Assembly (NCBI GenBank): GCA_029263275.1
Contig: JAJCXU010000126.1
Span: 1-6,063 of the forward strand
Source: Ilumatobacter sp.
Lineage (GTDB): Bacteria; Actinomycetota; Acidimicrobiia; Acidimicrobiales; Ilumatobacteraceae
DNA: 6,063 nt
Direction: 5' to 3'
The translations under genes and the position numbers were made by a program. Below are positions 1 to 6,033 of the stretch, piece by piece. The first letter of the stretch is position 1; each line of letters opens with the position of its first letter. Below the pieces are notes generated by a model that saw nothing but the letters and a program-made list of their open reading frames with translations, was not told where the DNA came from and did no database searches.

Positions 1-1
1 C

Positions 2-1057
2 GCATGTTCTGGCGGATCCGAGGAGGCGACGATCACCACGCCCGCCGAGTCGACGACCACCGTCGAGGCGACGACCACCACGACCGAGGCGACCACCACG
101 ACCACGGCCGCTGACACGACCACGACCACCACGTCGACCGCGGCTGCGCCTGTCGTCATTCGTCAGCCACTCACTGGCGAGCCGCTCGACAGCGAAGCAG
201 ACCTCGTCACCCGTCCCGCACTGGCGGTGAAGATCGACAACCACACGGGTGCCCGCCGCAACCACTCCGGTCTTGCTGTCGCCGACATCGTGTTCGAAGA
301 GAAGGTCGAAGGTTCACTCACTCGGTTTGCTGCGGTGCTGCACAGCCAAGACGCCGACCCGGTGGGGCCGATTCGGTCCGGTCGCGAACAAGACGTGGCG
401 CTGCTCAGTTCGCTCAATGAACCACTGTTCGGCTGGAGCGGCGGCAACCCCGGCGTCACGGCATTGATCCGTGCATCGTTCCTCGTCGACATCGGAGCGC
501 CGTCGAACTCAGGGAGCTACTACCGGGGCCCGGGTTCGGGCCCGCACAACCTGTACAGCGACACAGATTCGCTCTACGCACTGACCCCTGACGACCATCC
601 CGGCGCACCGCCGGAGCAGTTCGGCTACCTCCCTGAGGGTCAGGTCTTCGCCGGTGAACCGGGCCGCAACGTGTCGTTCTCGATCGGCAGCATCGACATC
701 GAGTGGAAGTGGAACGACGATGAGCAGCGATACGAGCGTTCCCAAGAGGGCAGCGAGCACGTCGACAAGACCTACGGTCGAGTCGGTGCCGACAACGTCA
801 TCATCCTCGGCGTCGACTACCGCCAGAGCTCGATCGATGCCAACGCTCCCGAGGCGATCACACTCGGTTCCGGTCTTGTCACGGTCTTCAGCAATGGCGA
901 GTTCCTCTCAGGAACCTGGGAACGCGAACTTGCGGTCTATCCCTTCAGGCTGACGCTGGGCAACGGCGAAACCATTCAGCTCACGCCCGGACAGACCTGG
1001 GTCGAGTTGGTCGAGGTCGGCGCACCTGGCGAAGCACCGGAGTTCGAACTTTCCTGA
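2..1057 (+). CDS. DUF3048 (YerB-like) lipoprotein, 5'-truncated
   Basis: The frame is open from base 2 to the TGA at 1055-1057, giving 351 visible residues; the start codon and signal peptide lie before the window. The first visible residues are Ala-Cys-Ser-Gly-Gly-Ser. The Ala-Cys pair (2-7) fits the end of a lipobox, so Cys at 5-7 is probably the lipidated +1 residue of a protein anchored outside the membrane. A Thr-rich linker follows (about mature residues 8-48). The DUF3048 N-terminal domain covers about 72-190, with VKIDN (75-79), [11 protein letters not shown] (120-130) and PHNLY (180-184). The C-terminal DUF3048 domain covers about 224-339, with DNVIIL, GTW (303-305) and PGQTWVE (328-334). 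The molecular function of this family is not established; B. subtilis YerB is a lipoprotein relative. A GTG at 227 is an internal Val codon, not the start, because conserved sequence and the lipobox lie upstream. The gene ends 46 bases before pdxS and is probably a separate unit. Family assignment is confident; lipidation is inferred from a partial motif. Confidence 0.9.
   Translation, partial: ACSGGSEEATITTPAESTTTVEATTTTTEATTTTTAADTTTTTTSTAAAPVVIRQPLTGEPLDSEADLVTRPALAVKIDNHTGARRNHSGLAVADIVFEEKVEGSLTRFAAVLHSQDADPVGPIRSGREQDVALLSSLNEPLFGWSGGNPGVTALIRASFLVDIGAPSNSGSYYRGPGSGPHNLYSDTDSLYALTPDDHPGAPPEQFGYLPEGQVFAGEPGRNVSFSIGSIDIEWKWNDDEQRYERSQEGSEHVDKTYGRVGADNVIILGVDYRQSSIDANAPEAITLGSGLVTVFSNGEFLSGTWERELAVYPFRLTLGNGETIQLTPGQTWVELVEVGAPGEAPEFELS
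26..148 (+). repeat. Thr-codon low-complexity tract with EATTTTT tandem repeat
   Basis: This tract, inside the lipoprotein gene, is made mostly of ACC and ACG codons and encodes a Thr/Ala/Glu/Ser linker. Two adjacent 21-base units at 65-85 and 86-106 each encode EATTTTT but differ in ACC/ACG order. A diverged relative starts at 23 (EATITT). Such linkers commonly act as flexible spacers between a lipid anchor and a folded domain, and in actinobacteria can be O-glycosylated; neither is shown here. The tract is a likely site of length variation by slippage. Confidence 0.85.
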
Positions 1058-1090
1058 GAAACGACCAAGGTGGATCGGCTCCGGCGAAAG

Positions 1091-1096
1091 TAGCCT
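1091..1096 (+). promoter_or_regulatory. Putative leaderless -10 element (TAGCCT) of pdxS
   Basis: TAGCCT fits the actinobacterial TANNNT -10 pattern. It ends 7 bases before the pdxS ATG at 1104, so transcription would start at about 1103-1104, giving a leaderless or nearly leaderless mRNA. There is no good ribosome binding site before this ATG, which agrees with leaderless initiation. No convincing -35 hexamer is visible 16-18 bases upstream. The same octamer, GTAGCCTG, precedes queA at 6021-6028. Confidence 0.55.
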
Positions 1097-1103
1097 GTCC
1101 GCC

Positions 1104-1988
1104 ATGAGCGCTGAGAGCACCGGAACCTTCCCCGTCAAGCGCGGGCTGGCCGAAATGATGAAGGGCGGCGTCATCATGGACGTCGTCAATCCCGAGCAGG
1201 CCAAGATCGCCGAAGATGCCGGTGCTGTTGCCGTCATGGCACTCGAACGTGTGCCCGCTGATATCCGTGTCGACGGTGGCGTGGCGCGCATGAGCGACCC
1301 AGAGATGATCGACGGCATTCAAGCAATCTGCTCGATTCCGGTCATGGCCAAGGTGCGTATCGGTCACTTCGTCGAGGCGCAGATCATCCAGTCACTGGGT
1401 GTCGACTTCATCGATGAGTCCGAGGTCCTCACGCCGGCCGACGAGGCGTATCACATCGACAAGATGGCCTTCGATGTGCCGTTTGTGTGCGGAGCCACCA
1501 ACCTGGGTGAAGCCCTGCGCCGTATCTCCGAAGGCGCGGCCATGATCCGTTCCAAGGGCGAGGCCGGTACGGGCAACGTCGTCGAAGCGGTCCGCCACTT
1601 GCGTTCGATCCTGGGCGACATCAAGCGCATCACGCAGGCCGACGAAGCCGAACTGTTCGGCTGGGCCAAGGACCTGCAAGCACCGCTGCCGCTCGTGCAG
1701 GAAATCGCCGAAACCGGCAAGCTTCCGGTGCCGCTGTTCTGCGCCGGCGGGCTTGCCACGCCGGCCGATGCCGCGTTGGCGATGCAGCTCGGTGCTGAAG
1801 CCGTGTTCGTCGGTTCGGGCATCTTCAAGTCTGACGACCCGTCGCCACGGGCGAAGGCCATCGTCGAGGCCACGACTCACTACAAGGATGCCGATATTCT
1901 CGCCAAGGTCAGCCGCGGGCTCGGTGCACCGATGACCGGCATCGGCATGGACGAGATCAGCGTCAAGTACGCCGACCGCGGTTGGTGA
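1104..1988 (+). CDS. pdxS: Pyridoxal 5'-phosphate synthase, synthase subunit PdxS
   Basis: PdxS is the lyase subunit of the DXP-independent PLP synthase. It condenses ribose 5-phosphate, glyceraldehyde 3-phosphate and ammonia supplied by PdxT into PLP, in the cytoplasm, as a ring of (beta/alpha)8 barrels. The 294-residue length equals that of B. subtilis PdxS. The sequence is near-canonical: VKRG at 11-14, GGVIMDV with Asp26, [10 protein letters not shown] at 46-55, [10 protein letters not shown] with Lys83 (Lys81 in B. subtilis, which holds the sugar adduct), [11 protein letters not shown] at 104-114, KGEAGTGN with Lys151 (Lys149 equivalent), and [10 protein letters not shown] at 237-246. 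It ends in the usual RGW. The ATG at 1104 gives the normal N-terminal length and lies just behind a -10 element. The stop overlaps the pdxT GTG by four bases, which fits stoichiometric coupled synthesis of the two subunits. Confidence 0.98.
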   Translation: MSAESTGTFPVKRGLAEMMKGGVIMDVVNPEQAKIAEDAGAVAVMALERVPADIRVDGGVARMSDPEMIDGIQAICSIPVMAKVRIGHFVEAQIIQSLGVDFIDESEVLTPADEAYHIDKMAFDVPFVCGATNLGEALRRISEGAAMIRSKGEAGTGNVVEAVRHLRSILGDIKRITQADEAELFGWAKDLQAPLPLVQEIAETGKLPVPLFCAGGLATPADAALAMQLGAEAVFVGSGIFKSDDPSPRAKAIVEATTHYKDADILAKVSRGLGAPMTGIGMDEISVKYADRGW

Positions 1989-2587
1989 ATCCCGCCCCAC
2001 CCGTCACCGGCCCCGTCGTTGGGGTGCTGGCACTCCAGGGAGCTTTCTCCGACCATCTGGAACGACTCGCTGCGATCGACGTCGACGCGCGCATCGTCAA
2101 GCGGCCCGAACACCTCGACGGTGTCGACGCGTTGGTGCTGCCGGGAGGCGAGAGCACGACCATGTCGATGTTGCTCGACACGAGCGGCCTCCGAGATCCG
2201 CTCTCGGACCTGCTCGGCGACGGACTGCCCGTCTTCGGCACGTGCGCAGGCATGATCCTCTGCGCGTCTGACGTGCTCGATGGTCGGCCGGATCAGCACG
2301 GCTTCGACCTGATCGACATCACGGTGCGCCGCAACGGGTATGGCCGACAGCTCGACAGCTTCGAGACCGACCTCGATGTGGCCGGCCTCGACGCGCCGTT
2401 CCACGCGGTGTTCATCCGAGCACCGCGAGTCGAGCGTGTGGGCGCTGGCGTGGAGATCGTCGCCGAGCACGACGGGATTCCTGTTCTCGTCCGGGACGGA
2501 ACCTGTACGGTGGCAGCGTTCCACCCGGAACTGACCAACGACACCCGTCTGCACGAATTGTTCGTCGCTCAACTCACCGGAAACTGA
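1985..2587 (+). CDS. pdxT: Pyridoxal 5'-phosphate synthase, glutaminase subunit PdxT
   Basis: PdxT is the class I (triad) glutamine amidotransferase that hydrolyses glutamine and passes ammonia to PdxS. From the GTG at 1985 it has 200 residues, the usual length. Visible motifs are GVLALQGAF (13-21), PGGEST (53-58), the nucleophile elbow GTCAGMI with Cys87, [12 protein letters not shown] (115-126), and FHPELT with His180 and Glu182 completing the Cys-His-Glu triad. The GTG at 1985-1987 overlaps the pdxS TGA in a GTGA tetranucleotide, matching two other junctions in this window, so it is preferred over the in-frame TTG one codon earlier (1982). About eight residues before the conserved core are a little longer than in many homologues. 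No part of the catalytic machinery is missing. Confidence 0.97.
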   Translation: MNPAPPVTGPVVGVLALQGAFSDHLERLAAIDVDARIVKRPEHLDGVDALVLPGGESTTMSMLLDTSGLRDPLSDLLGDGLPVFGTCAGMILCASDVLDGRPDQHGFDLIDITVRRNGYGRQLDSFETDLDVAGLDAPFHAVFIRAPRVERVGAGVEIVAEHDGIPVLVRDGTCTVAAFHPELTNDTRLHELFVAQLTGN

Positions 2588-2591
2588 AACC

Positions 2592-2598
2592 AAAGGGA
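2592..2598 (+). promoter_or_regulatory. Ribosome binding site of yebC (AAAGGGA)
   Basis: AAAGGGA lies in the 18-base gap between the pdxT stop and the yebC ATG, seven bases before the start codon. It is the clearest Shine-Dalgarno-like site in the window. It fixes the yebC start and supports translation of yebC as an internal gene of the pdxS unit. Confidence 0.75.
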
Positions 2599-2605
2599 AT
2601 CTCGC

Positions 2606-3352
2606 ATGTCCGGCCACTCCAAATGGGCAACCATCAAGCACAAGAAGGGCGCCACCGACGCGAAGCGCGGCAAGCTCTTCAACAAGCTCGCGCGTCAGAT
2701 CGAAGTGGCAGCCAAGGGCGGGGGAGACCCCGACATGAATCCCACGCTGCGTACCGCGGTCCAGAAGGCCAAGGGCGCGCAGATGACCAACGACGCGATC
2801 GATCGGGCGATCAAGCGCGGGACCGGTGACGCCGACGGCGCGGCGTACGAGAGCATCATGTACGAGGGCTACGCGCCCGGTGGTGTGGCCTTGATGATCG
2901 ATGTGCTGACCGACAACCGCAACCGTTCCGGAGCCGACATTCGTCAGATCTTCAGCCGACTCGGTGGGTCGATGGCCGAACCCGGCGCGGTGAGCTGGCA
3001 GTTCGCGCGCAAGGGCGTCATCATGATCGAGGCCGGTGCCGACGAAGACGAGTTGATGATGGCCGCGCTCGAAGCTGGTGCCGAAGACATGGTGCAGGTG
3101 GGCGACGCCTTCCAGGTCACGTCGGAACCGTCGCCGGTGTTTGACATCAAAGCAACACTTGAGACCGGTGGCTTCAGCGTGCAGTCGGCCGACTCGCCGA
3201 TGATGGCGGAGAACCTCGTCCACGTCACCGATGTAAAAGATGCCAAGGCCATCTTGCACATCATGGAAGCGCTCGAAGACAATGACGATGTGCAGGACGT
3301 GTTCTCGAACTTCGACATGAGCGATGAGCTGATGGAAGAAGCAGCCGGGTGA
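2606..3352 (+). CDS. yebC: YebC/PmpR/TACO1-family protein
   Basis: This is a cytoplasmic protein of 248 residues, the normal family length. Homologues were first described as DNA-binding regulators (PmpR in Pseudomonas). Bacterial YebC proteins and the mitochondrial relative TACO1 have since been linked to relief of ribosome stalling at proline-rich stretches, so the name 'transcriptional regulator' should be used with caution. Visible family signatures are the N-terminal MSGHSKWATIKHKK and DAKRGKLFNKLAR (18-30), YEGYAPGGVA (86-95), TDNRNRS (102-108), the GGSMAEPGAVSWQF segment (120-133), and the C-terminal LEDNDDVQDVFSNFD (223-237). It sits between pdxT and a peroxiredoxin gene. In many bacteria yebC directly precedes ruvC; here one gene and a promoter intervene. 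The TGA overlaps the next start by four bases. Confidence 0.97.
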   Translation: MSGHSKWATIKHKKGATDAKRGKLFNKLARQIEVAAKGGGDPDMNPTLRTAVQKAKGAQMTNDAIDRAIKRGTGDADGAAYESIMYEGYAPGGVALMIDVLTDNRNRSGADIRQIFSRLGGSMAEPGAVSWQFARKGVIMIEAGADEDELMMAALEAGAEDMVQVGDAFQVTSEPSPVFDIKATLETGGFSVQSADSPMMAENLVHVTDVKDAKAILHIMEALEDNDDVQDVFSNFDMSDELMEEAAG

Positions 3353-3804
3353 GCCTGTCGATCGGTGACACCGCTCCCGACTTCGATCTGCCCGGCACGG
3401 GCGGGCGCAACTACACGCTGGGCGAATTCGCCGGCAACCCAGTGGTGCTCGCGTTCTACCCGGGCGATGACACGCCGGTGTGTACGAAGCAGCTCAACAG
3501 CTACAACGAAGGTCTCGAACAATTCGCGGACCTCGATGCACAGGTCCTCGCGATCTCTGCCCAGGATGTACAGAGCCACGAAGGGTTTTCCGGCAAACAC
3601 GGGTTTGCGTTTCCGCTGCTGGCTGACGTCGACAAGGCCGTGGCCGGGTCGTACGGCACGCTCGGGCCGTTGGGCTTTCCGCGCCGCAGTGTCTTCATCG
3701 TCGATGGCGACGGCGTCGTCCGGTATGCCCATCGCGCGATTGCGGGCCTCACCTACCGGCCCGTGAGCGAATTGGTGGAAGAGCTGGAGAAGCTCACTTC
3801 CTGA
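3349..3804 (+). CDS. Peroxiredoxin, BCP/AhpE-like, single cysteine
   Basis: This is a cytoplasmic thiol peroxidase of the AhpC/TSA thioredoxin-fold superfamily, 151 residues, predicted to reduce hydrogen peroxide or organic peroxides. The N-terminal GDTAPDFDLP (6-15) is typical. The active-site segment YPGDDTPVCTKQ (37-48) carries Thr42 and the peroxidatic Cys45, and the Arg pair before SVFIVDGDG (112-122) supplies the conserved active-site Arg. Cys45 is the only cysteine: the position five residues later, where E. coli BCP has its resolving cysteine, is Asn50. It should therefore work as a 1-Cys enzyme resolved by an outside thiol, as M. tuberculosis AhpE is by mycothiol; the actual partner is unknown. 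The GTG start overlaps the yebC stop (GTGA), indicating co-translation. The subfamily name (Bcp or AhpE) is uncertain, so no symbol is given. Confidence 0.93.
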   Translation: MSLSIGDTAPDFDLPGTGGRNYTLGEFAGNPVVLAFYPGDDTPVCTKQLNSYNEGLEQFADLDAQVLAISAQDVQSHEGFSGKHGFAFPLLADVDKAVAGSYGTLGPLGFPRRSVFIVDGDGVVRYAHRAIAGLTYRPVSELVEELEKLTS

Positions 3805-3817
3805 CCGGCCGATCGAG

Positions 3818-3823
3818 TACGCT
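3818..3823 (+). promoter_or_regulatory. Putative leaderless -10 element (TACGCT) of ruvC
   Basis: TACGCT fits TANNNT and lies in the 27-base gap between the peroxiredoxin stop and the ruvC ATG at 3832, ending eight bases before that ATG. Transcription would begin at about 3830-3832. No ribosome binding site is visible before the ATG. The -35 region, which would fall in the end of the peroxiredoxin gene, is not recognisable. A LexA-type palindrome starts two bases downstream, which makes a real promoter here more likely. Confidence 0.6.
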
Positions 3824-3824
3824 A

Positions 3825-3838
3825 CGAACCTATGTTCG
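3825..3838 (+). promoter_or_regulatory. Putative LexA (SOS) operator CGAAC-N4-GTTCG at ruvC
   Basis: The site reads CGAAC, then CTAT, then GTTCG: a perfect 5+5 inverted repeat with a four-base spacer. This is the core of the SOS box bound by LexA/DinR in Bacillus and by LexA in mycobacteria (GAAC-N4-GTTC core). It lies directly after the -10 element and covers the predicted transcription start and the ATG, a position where a bound repressor would block initiation. ruv genes are known LexA targets in several bacteria. Recognition in this organism is inferred, since its LexA is not in the window. Confidence 0.78.
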
Positions 3839-4377
3839 CCAACAGCGTTGACGCTCGGTCCGGCGTGACCACCCGAGTGCTGGGTATCGACCCAGGGCTG
3901 ACTCGATGTGGATTTGCTGTCATCGACGGTCGTGGCCCGAGTTCGGCAACGGCGGTTTCGATGGGTGTCATCCGCACCCCGCCGACCGATCCGCTCCCGC
4001 AGCGGCTGGGTGCCCTCCGGACCGAGTTCACGGCATTGATTGCCGAATTCAAGCCCGACGCTGTCGCCGTTGAACAAGTCTTCTTCCAGGTCAACGTCCG
4101 CACGGCGATGAGTGTCGGCCAAGCGAGCGGTCTCGCGCTCGCGGAGGCTGCGCTGGCGGGCTGTGAGGTCATCCAGTACACGCCCAACCAGGTCAAAGAC
4201 GCCGTTGCCGGGTGGGGTGGCGCCGGCAAGGAGCAGGTGCAGAAGATGGTGCAGGCGCGCCTCAAGCTGTCGGCGCTCCCCAAGCCGGCCGATGCCGCCG
4301 ATGCTGCAGCGTTGGCGCTGTGCCACCTGGCGATGTCGCCGATCGGGCGGGCCCAACGTCAGGCGGCGAGCTCGTGA
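3832..4377 (+). CDS. ruvC: Crossover junction endodeoxyribonuclease RuvC
   Basis: RuvC is a dimeric, metal-dependent resolvase with an RNase H-like fold that nicks paired strands of Holliday junctions, working with RuvAB. From the ATG at 3832 it has 181 residues. The four catalytic acidic residues are visible: Asp20 in LGIDPG (E. coli Asp7), Glu81 in AVEQVFF (Glu66), and Asp154 and Asp157 in PADAADAAALALCH (Asp138 and Asp141). About 13 residues precede the first beta strand and are absent from the E. coli protein. In-frame GTG codons at 3865 and 3877 would give shorter products but have no ribosome binding site, whereas the ATG sits at the predicted transcription start, so the long form is preferred. 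The stop overlaps the ruvA GTG by four bases. Confidence 0.96.
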   Translation: MFANSVDARSGVTTRVLGIDPGLTRCGFAVIDGRGPSSATAVSMGVIRTPPTDPLPQRLGALRTEFTALIAEFKPDAVAVEQVFFQVNVRTAMSVGQASGLALAEAALAGCEVIQYTPNQVKDAVAGWGGAGKEQVQKMVQARLKLSALPKPADAADAAALALCHLAMSPIGRAQRQAASS

Positions 4378-4961
4378 TCGGATCGCTCCGCGGGGAGATC
4401 CTCGAACGCAACGTCGACGGCACGGTGCTGCTCGAAGTCGGAGGCATTGGCTATCTGGTCACCGTGTCCCAGCGCGTCATCCCCGAACTCGAGCCGGGGA
4501 GCTCTGCGTTCCTGCGCATTCACCACCACATCCGCGAGGACGCACAGACGCTGTTCGGGTTCACATCGACCGAAGACAAGGCGACGTTTCAGATCCTGCT
4601 CGCCACGCATGGGGTTGGCCCGGCGATGGCGATGTCCGTCCTCGCCACGCATCCCGCTGCGTCGCTGGTCGACATCGTTGCCAACAACGACATTGCCGCT
4701 CTACAACTGGTGCCGAAGGTCGGCAAGAAGACCGCCGAGCGATTGATCGTCGAACTGAAGAACCGGTTGTCGCTCGACGTGCTCGACGGCGCCAGCACTG
4801 GAGCACGCGGTGGCAGCTCCAGCGTGGCAGAGGTGCGCGAGGCGCTGGCTGGCTTGGGATACGGGACCGATGAGATTCGTGAGGTGCTGCGCGAACTGCC
4901 CAGCGACGCCGATTCGGCGACGCTGTTGCGCGACGCCCTCAAGACACTGTCCAAGAACTGA
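4374..4961 (+). CDS. ruvA: Holliday junction branch migration protein RuvA
   Basis: RuvA binds the four-way junction as a tetramer and loads RuvB rings onto its arms. From the GTG at 4374 it has 195 residues, the usual size. The N-terminal OB-fold domain (about 1-63) includes the acidic pin Glu55-Asp56 in HIREDAQTLFGF, at the same positions as in E. coli. Two helix-hairpin-helix motifs follow (around GVGPAM, 80-85, and VPKVGKKTAERLIVELK, 113-129), then a Gly/Ser-rich linker (about 139-149) and the RuvB-contacting C-terminal domain (about 150-195). The open frame extends upstream to 4212, but those codons lie inside ruvC and encode unrelated Gly/Ala/Arg-rich sequence, so the GTG overlapping the ruvC TGA (GTGA) is taken as the start. 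Confidence 0.96.
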   Translation: MIGSLRGEILERNVDGTVLLEVGGIGYLVTVSQRVIPELEPGSSAFLRIHHHIREDAQTLFGFTSTEDKATFQILLATHGVGPAMAMSVLATHPAASLVDIVANNDIAALQLVPKVGKKTAERLIVELKNRLSLDVLDGASTGARGGSSSVAEVREALAGLGYGTDEIREVLRELPSDADSATLLRDALKTLSKN

Positions 4962-4963
4962 TC

Positions 4964-4967
4964 GGAG
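4964..4967 (+). promoter_or_regulatory. Ribosome binding site of ruvB (GGAG)
   Basis: GGAG lies in the 15-base gap between the ruvA stop and the ruvB ATG, nine bases before the start codon. No TANNNT element is present in this gap, which supports ruvB being translated from the ruvCA transcript. Confidence 0.6.
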
Positions 4968-4976
4968 CTCTGACTC

Positions 4977-6014
4977 ATGCGCGATGAATTCCTCGACCCG
5001 GGTGTGGGTCCCGAGACCGAAGTTGGCGAGGTTGAACTCGAAGAAGGCATTCGTCCGCGGGCCCTCGATGAATTCATCGGGCAACGCGAACTTAAAGAGC
5101 ACCTGACGATCGTGATGGAAGCGGCGCGCCGCCGCGAGCAATCGGTCGACCATCTGCTGTTCGCTGGCCCACCCGGGCTCGGCAAGACCACGCTGGCCGG
5201 CATCGTCGCGACCGAGATGGGCACCCAGTTGCACATCACGTCCGGTCCGGCGCTCGAACGCGCCGGCGATCTGGCAGCCATTCTCACCAAGCTCGAAGAC
5301 CACGACGTGCTGTTCATCGATGAGATCCACCGGCTCAATCGCGCCGTCGAGGAAATCCTGTATCCAGCGATGGAGGACTTTCAACTCGACATCGTGGTCG
5401 GCAAGGGCCCGGCCGCGTCGAGCATTCGGCTGACGATGCCGCCCTTCACGTTGGTCGGTGCCACGACGCGCACGGGCATGATCACCGGTCCACTCCGCGA
5501 CCGGTTCGGCCTGGTGGCTCGTCTCGATTACTACGACCACGACGAGTTGCAGGCCATCGTCGTTCGGGCCGCCGGCATCTTCGACATTTCGATCGATCCT
5601 CAGGGCGCGTTCGAAATCGCCCGACGTTCTCGTGGTACACCCCGAATCGCCAATCGCCTGCTCCGACGAGTACGCGACTTCGCCGAAGTGCGCGCCGACG
5701 GGTCAATCACGTCAGAGGTGGCCGAAGAAGGGCTCGCACTGTTCGGCGTCGACAACCGTGGGCTCGACAAGGTCGATCGTGCGCTCCTCACCGCGCTCTG
5801 TCGCCAGTTCAACGGGGGCCCGGTCGGACTGTCGACATTGGCAATCAGCGTTGGTGAACAACCCGAAACCGTCGAGGATGTCTATGAACCGTTCCTCATC
5901 ACGCAAGGCATGATTGCTCGCACGCCGCGAGGACGAGTCGCTCTGGCGGCGGCCTATGACCACGTGGGCATTACTGCGCCAGCGAAAGTCCAGAACGGAT
6001 CCCTCTTCGACTGA
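4977..6014 (+). CDS. ruvB: Holliday junction branch migration ATPase RuvB
   Basis: RuvB is the hexameric AAA+ motor that pumps duplex DNA through the RuvA-bound junction. The 345 residues are slightly more than in E. coli (336), with small extensions at both ends. Visible motifs: [12 protein letters not shown] (25-36) at the start of the ATPase core; Walker [10 protein letters not shown] (64-72) with Lys70; Walker [10 protein letters not shown] (112-120) with Asp115 and Glu116; [12 protein letters not shown] (128-139); sensor 1 GATTR (161-165); LRDRFG (173-178) with Arg176 matching the E. coli Arg174 finger; sensor 2 region [16 protein letters not shown] (220-235); and a winged-helix C-terminal domain with GGPVGL (280-285) and RTPRGR (315-320). 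All motor residues are intact. It is the third gene of the predicted LexA-controlled unit. Confidence 0.98.
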   Translation: MRDEFLDPGVGPETEVGEVELEEGIRPRALDEFIGQRELKEHLTIVMEAARRREQSVDHLLFAGPPGLGKTTLAGIVATEMGTQLHITSGPALERAGDLAAILTKLEDHDVLFIDEIHRLNRAVEEILYPAMEDFQLDIVVGKGPAASSIRLTMPPFTLVGATTRTGMITGPLRDRFGLVARLDYYDHDELQAIVVRAAGIFDISIDPQGAFEIARRSRGTPRIANRLLRRVRDFAEVRADGSITSEVAEEGLALFGVDNRGLDKVDRALLTALCRQFNGGPVGLSTLAISVGEQPETVEDVYEPFLITQGMIARTPRGRVALAAAYDHVGITAPAKVQNGSLFD

Positions 6015-6021
6015 ACGTTCG

Positions 6022-6027
6022 TAGCCT
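6022..6027 (+). promoter_or_regulatory. Putative leaderless -10 element (TAGCCT) of queA
   Basis: TAGCCT sits in the 19-base gap after ruvB and ends six bases before the GTG at 6034, so transcription would begin at about that GTG. No ribosome binding site is present. The surrounding octamer GTAGCCTG is identical to the one before pdxS. An eight-base palindrome, GAACGTTC (6013-6020), lies immediately upstream. Confidence 0.5.
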
Positions 6028-6033
6028 GGCGCT

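Noticed and set aside
526..543. Inverted repeat GGGCCCG-GGTT-CGGGCCC resembling a terminator stem
   Set aside because: It is inside the DUF3048 coding region where it encodes the conserved-looking RGPGSGP segment, and no T-run follows.
1058..1103. Possible terminator between the lipoprotein gene and pdxS
   Set aside because: I could not find a stable hairpin followed by T residues in these 46 bases, so read-through from the upstream gene cannot be excluded.
1880..3259. Minus-strand open frame of 459 codons opposite pdxT and yebC
   Set aside because: It lies antisense to clearly conserved genes, shows no recognisable domain, is rich in Arg/His/Val as expected from complementing GC-rich codons, and has no supporting promoter or ribosome binding site.
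2944..4356. Minus-strand open frame of 470 codons opposite yebC, prx and ruvC
   Set aside because: It crosses three well-supported + strand genes and two gene junctions, and its translation has no family motifs; stop codons are simply rare on the antisense strand of GC-rich genes.
4212..4373. Upstream extension of the ruvA frame
   Set aside because: The extra 54 codons lie inside ruvC and give Gly/Ala/Arg/Cys-rich sequence without RuvA homology; the GTG at 4374 gives the canonical N-terminus and a GTGA overlap.
5885..5893. GAAC-C-GTTC half sites inside ruvB, considered as a second SOS box
   Set aside because: The spacer is one base, not four, and the site lies deep in the coding sequence of ruvB.
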